This document shows positions 59,796 through 64,000 of a stretch of DNA of 64,000 nt, in pieces. The notes under the pieces are model-generated. The model saw nothing but the letters and a program-made list of their open reading frames with translations. It was not told the origin of the DNA and did no database searches. Both the position numbers and the translations under genes were made by a program. The stretch lies in contig WFMF01000083.1 of NCBI GenBank assembly GCA_011033025.1, positions 1-64,000 of the forward strand, given 5' to 3'. The stretch is from Beroe forskalii. Its lineage: Eukaryota; Ctenophora; Nuda; Beroida; Beroidae. How positions within the stretch are numbered: the first letter of the stretch is position 1; each line of letters opens with the position of its first letter.

Positions 59796-62700
59796 ATGCC
59801 CAAAGTTCAACCCAAGTTCCACTTCCAGTTCGGCATATTCTGCTGTGAGTAATCATAATGTACCCTTAAATTACATTAGTTGATTTGCTATTATTGCTTT
59901 ATTGTCATTATCTATCAAATTTTATCTAGCAGTCAAAAGAATATTGTTTATATTTGCTACAAGTTCAATACGAACTTGTCTCAAACTTGTCTGATTTATT
60001 GCTTATATAATAAGGATCCACTTTCAGTTTCTAGATTGTATATAATATTCTACCTATATTAAATGCATTCATGGCTAATCTGTGGTCCTTGAATGCTTCC
60101 TAACTGATGCTCAGATATGATAGCTATTCCATCGAATATGCAAGTGAGAAAGTGGATTCATTCTTGCAGTTGCTGTTGATTCATTGCTTATAAGGTTCCA
60201 CTTTCAGTTTCTAGATTGTATCTTCTAACTATATTTAATGCATTCATGGCTAATCTGTGTCAAGTCATCCAGCTGAAAATGAACAAAAATTGAGAAATCC
60301 AATGACCTGAATGCTTGCTCGCTGATGCTCAGATATGATAGCTATTCCATCGAATATGCAAGTGAGAAAGTGGATTCATTCTTGCAGTTGCTGTTGATTC
60401 ATTGCTTATAAGGGTTCCACTTTCAGTTTCTAGATTGTATCTTCTAACTATATTTAATGCATTCATGGCTAATCTGTGTCAAGTCATCCAGCTGAAAATG
60501 AACAAAAATTGAGAAATCCAATGACCTGAATGCTTGCTCGCTGATGCTCAGATATGATAGCTATTCCATCGAATATGCGAGTGAGAAAATGGATTCATCC
60601 TTGCAGTTGCTGTTGATTCACATACCAATTTAACAATTAAAGAATTAAGGTTAGGTATACCGTATATAATATTTCTGATCTCAATCTCGTTCTTGATTCA
60701 TTCCTACATATTACTTATATAACAACTAACAAGCTGCCAGCCTGTTACCCACCTCACACCTAGCACCTCCCCTACACACTTATACCAATACCATGACACC
60801 ACTCATTAAAGCATTTCTGACCTTAACGCTCAGCTGACTGTGACGATGATAATTTCTAAATTGGCTGATCTGATTTTAAATTTTCGTATATAATCATTGC
60901 TTATCTAATGATTTTCTTCCCTGGGTTCACTCATGGTTGCTGGCATCCTAGAACTCCAGAAAGCTAGAACGACCTTTTTTATCATTTGAAATGTTGTCTT
61001 TAATTTCGTTTTTTTTGGTAAATAGGTAGTAGGAAGTCGGAAGCGGTGAAATTTTGGGCTTGCAATGTCAATGAATGGCCTGAGCTGTGATGTCTCAAAT
61101 GATCCAGCTGTTTGATTTCATTCTGACCTCTCATGTCTCAGGTGAGCATGTGATGTATCAACTAATTGGCCAGTGCTGTCTCAAATGGGCTTGTATTAAA
61201 TCAAATGGGCCTGTGATGTCTTAAATGGACCTGTGTTAACATGATCAAGTGGACACATGTAGCTCTGTAGCGAAAAAATGGACCTGAACGACGAAAATAA
61301 CAGAGCATCCTTCTTTCCTAAGGTGGGCCTGTGGCTACCTGAAAAGAAAGCTTTACCTTACTGGCCTTGTAAGACCTGTGTCTTACATACCTAAGTTGCC
61401 ATCATTTCAAGTTCAAACTTCAGGACCAAACGCAATTTCAATCTTGCTGAACTACTTCTAGTTCTTGGCTTCTAGAGGGCAGTTAAACTTAACCAGCCCA
61501 CTGAATCTAGGCCTCTAGAGGGCCGGTTAAGTAGAGCCAGTAACACTCTTAATGTCTCAGACATACTTCAGCACTGGTGTCAACTTTACTTCGCACTTTA
61601 TTTCATACCAATGGTAATTTCATACTGTTGTCAACTTCATGGGCAAACAATATGACATGATAGAAATTAAAATTGACACAATGAAATTTCCCGTAGGTGA
61701 ATTCACAACGCTTATCAGACATATGCCTGAGTAGCAGTGGTTGCAGTAAAAGTGAAGAAGCAGAAAACATGAATGTGAGTTATTTTATCATTTTAGAATT
61801 TTTAAAGTTTATAGGCAATTCTAGTTTCGATTATGGGGGGGGGGTCACTGTCCGTAGTGTCCTTGGCCATTTTGTTATTAGTTGGGTGTGGCGATAACAC
61901 TGGTCGCCCTCCGAGTACCAAGCAGTGGATGACCTTCGACTGACAGAATTAATACAGCCGGGGGGGGGGGCAACCTTTTTGAAATGTTCACATTTTTGTT
62001 TATTAATTTTTCGCATCATTTTCAAATGGTATCTCATTTTGTTTCTGATTTTTATCACACGTCTTTTTAAAATGGTACCCCATTTGCCTTCACTCCTTTC
62101 TGAAATGGTACCCTCTTATAGTGTCTTTTTATAGTGTCTGATTTTTCACAAGTTTTTAAAATGGTACCATTTTATCTCTGATTTTGCACGCCTTTCTGGA
62201 ATGGCACCATTTTGTTTGTGATTTCTCTTTTTCTCAAATGGTACCTTTTTGCTCCAGATTTTTAACACACTTTTTTGAAATTGTAACAATTTTATATATG
62301 TGATTTTTTGCACCTTCTTGAAATGGTGCCATGTTTCTCTGAGTTTTCACGCCTTTCTGAAATGGTACCATTTTTGTTGTCTTAGTTTGGTAATTCTTTC
62401 AGACTGTATGAATGGTTGCCTATCTAGACTAATTTCTGGTGTCGATAGGGATTTAATTTTGGTGGGTTTGATTTGAACCCCCAAGTGGATTTAAAAAATT
62501 TCCAATAAGGGATTTAATTTGAGGGAGCTTCCCCCCCCCCCAATACAAACCTACACACTTAAAACACTGGAAAACGTGAATAAAATACCAACTAGTGCTA
62601 GTTGCTGAGGGAGTACAATACAAACTGTTTTTCAGCCCATAATATGTAAGATGTCAACAATTTATTCCAATTTCGCTCTAAATGAGCAACATTGACTCTA

Positions 62701-63297
62701 TAAATAATTTTCATGCATAATCAGATGGTTTGAACTTTTCAAAAATCAAACAGGGTCCTTCCGTGGTCCTTCACTACGCCTCCAACACAAAGAGATACGT
62801 TTTATTCGTGCCTTGACGGTAGAGATCATAGTCTGTTGTGTATTCACCGTACTGACCATGTTACAACCATTCTTGGAATTCTTAACATCTGATCTGCGAT
62901 ATTGGACCTTTGAAAGGAACACTCACAAGGTTGGTGAAACATCATATAATTTGTTACATTTGCCGTAAGATGGATATTTAATTCTTATGACTATGAGCTT
63001 ATGGAGTGAGTAGTTAGTTTGTTTCAATATTGTTCCAAATGAGTGATATGAAATCTATGAATTATTTACATAGCATAACCAGATCGCTTTAACTTTTCAA
63101 TAATCAAACAGGGCTCCGAGTTCCTTCCCTATGCCTCCAACACAAAGCGATACGACGCACTCATGCTTTGATGGTACAGATCATGATCTGTTGCGTATTC
63201 ACCGTGCAGACCATGCAACAACTATTCATGGAATTCTTGCCTTCTGGGATCCGCGATACGATATCACTATCAGACCTCTGGAAGGAACACTCAAAAG
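59796..63297 (+). CDS. tentative multi-exon gene with duplicated exon, function unknown
   Basis: Possible exon A at 59796-59844 (MPKVQPKFHFQFGIFC, donor GTGAGT, phase 1). Exons B1 62754-62929 and B2 63112-63297 both follow AAACAG, start in the phase that joins exon A, and end at AAG/GTTGGTG. Both translate to related peptides with PSL.LQHK.IR and a hydrophobic CCVFTV.TM.Q.F.EFL segment, a possible membrane helix. A further possible exon at 61697-61774 (acceptor CCCGTAG, donor GTGAGT) is open only in phase 0. I do not recognise the product. It may be a gene running out of the window to the right. Confidence 0.3.
60010..60625 (+). repeat. tandem repeat, unit about 218 bp, nearly 3 copies
   Basis: The markers GCTCAGATATGATAGCTATTCC at 60109, 60328 and 60546 give the period. 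Units contain CCACTTTCAGTTTCTAG and TTAATGCATTCATGGCTAAT. A truncated, more diverged copy starts at about 60010. No coding sense seen. Confidence 0.85.
61975..62400 (+). repeat. degenerate 30-40 bp tandem repeats
   Basis: Repeats around TTTCTGAAATGGTACCATTT followed by TTTTGTTTCTGATTTTTCAC, with variable spacing. It begins next to a long G-tract (61961-61970). Confidence 0.7.
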
Positions 63298-63315
63298 GTT
63301 GGTGAAACATCTATA
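62650..63315 (+). repeat. tandem duplication of about 358 bp
   Basis: Segments around 62650-62946 and 63030-63315 are homologous, including the acceptor, the putative exon and the GGTTGGTGAAACATC downstream flank. They have diverged by many substitutions and several indels, so the duplication is not recent. Confidence 0.8.
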
Positions 63316-64000
63316 ATTTCAAAATGGCAGAAGAATTTCAAAATTTGAGATGAAAATCTTATCTCCGTGAGAAATATTTTTGTTAGACCCTCGAACTTCT
63401 GGGGGCTGCGCCCCCAGACCCCCGCTGTCCTTTTGTTGGACTGCCTGCTCGCTGTGATGCTTCAATTCCTTGCTATTTTCAAGGAATATCAGCTTAACAT
63501 ATGTGTTTGAAGTATGTTTTTAAATCGTGTTGTCAATATTCCTGAGGCTTGATTTCGTGCCATGATTCCCTGACAAGGATAAAAAGCGAACTTCATTCTT
63601 TAATTACCATTCAGTCAAAATGAACTAAATTTTTTGTCTGACTTGCTGTGCCAGCCACATTTCATAGTTTACATTCTTTAATCTTGTCATTAAATTTATA
63701 ATTTCGGCTGATTCTTTGTAAACAATTCAATGGACATATCTTAGAAACATTTTCGAAGTTTTTGGTGGGGGGTTGGTCGAATTTTTGAAATTCAGGGGTG
63801 GGGTGCCCAAAGGGGGGGTATGAGGATTTAGAAAATTCAGCCCGTTTGGCAAGCGGGAGTTAAAAAATTCAGGGGGATTGGACCCAGGATGAAGCTATGA
63901 TAAATATCCCTCGCAAGGTTTTTGGATTTCAAAAACATTTTTTATCATCTTGATACATAGGCGTTAGCATGAGGAACGGAGTAGCGGACTTTTCCCCCTC
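63298..64000. other. right end, no gene seen
   Basis: Contains a GGGGGCTGCGCCCCCAGACC palindrome near 63400 and G-rich patches, typical of old repeats. No supported exon on either strand. Confidence 0.45.

Overview
The window is a piece of an intron-rich animal nuclear genome, AT-rich apart from GC-rich repeat islands. The signs are multi-exon genes with GT/AG introns, proteins close to metazoan families (MARCHF6/TEB4, ataxin-3, an ABCA1-type full transporter) and vertebrate-type TTAGGG repeats. I cannot name the species; an early-branching or other invertebrate animal fits. Exon boundaries were worked out by hand from reading frame, splice sites and remembered family sequences, with no alignment run.

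Layout. 0-5.6 kb: possible minus-strand exons of an unrecognised gene, plus repeats. 5.8-12.0 kb (minus): an 18-exon MARCHF6 gene, an ER-membrane E3 ubiquitin ligase, with two or three apparent single-base frame breaks. 14.9-17.1 kb (minus): a 4-exon ataxin-3 gene without a polyQ tract. 17.1-20.9 kb: intergenic repeats. 20.9-55.9 kb (minus): a 47-exon ABCA transporter gene whose exon lengths sum to an uninterrupted frame of about 2,202 residues. Two single-exon genes lie inside its introns: a Sulfotransfer_4-like gene on the same strand (34.4-35.0 kb) and an SVOP/SV2-like MFS transporter on the opposite strand (48.3-49.8 kb). 56-59.7 kb: inverted-repeat elements, ending in a 1.3 kb foldback with head-to-head telomeric repeats at its centre. 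59.8-63.3 kb (plus): a tentative gene with a tandemly duplicated exon, then unassigned repeats.

The most unusual theme is that tandem repeats repeatedly capture exon-intron boundaries. One ABCA exon start with its 3' splice site is repeated about 19 times, another exon's donor site is repeated four times, and partial exon copies also occur in ABCA, ataxin-3 and the two unnamed loci. Mobile DNA is abundant: two TTAA-flanked inverted-repeat elements, a MULE transposase fragment between short inverted ends with a 10-bp target duplication, foldbacks and a SINE-like unit.

The genes show no obvious shared pathway. MARCHF6 and ataxin-3 both belong to the ubiquitin system (ligase and deubiquitinase; both act in ER-associated degradation in other animals), but their adjacency may be chance.
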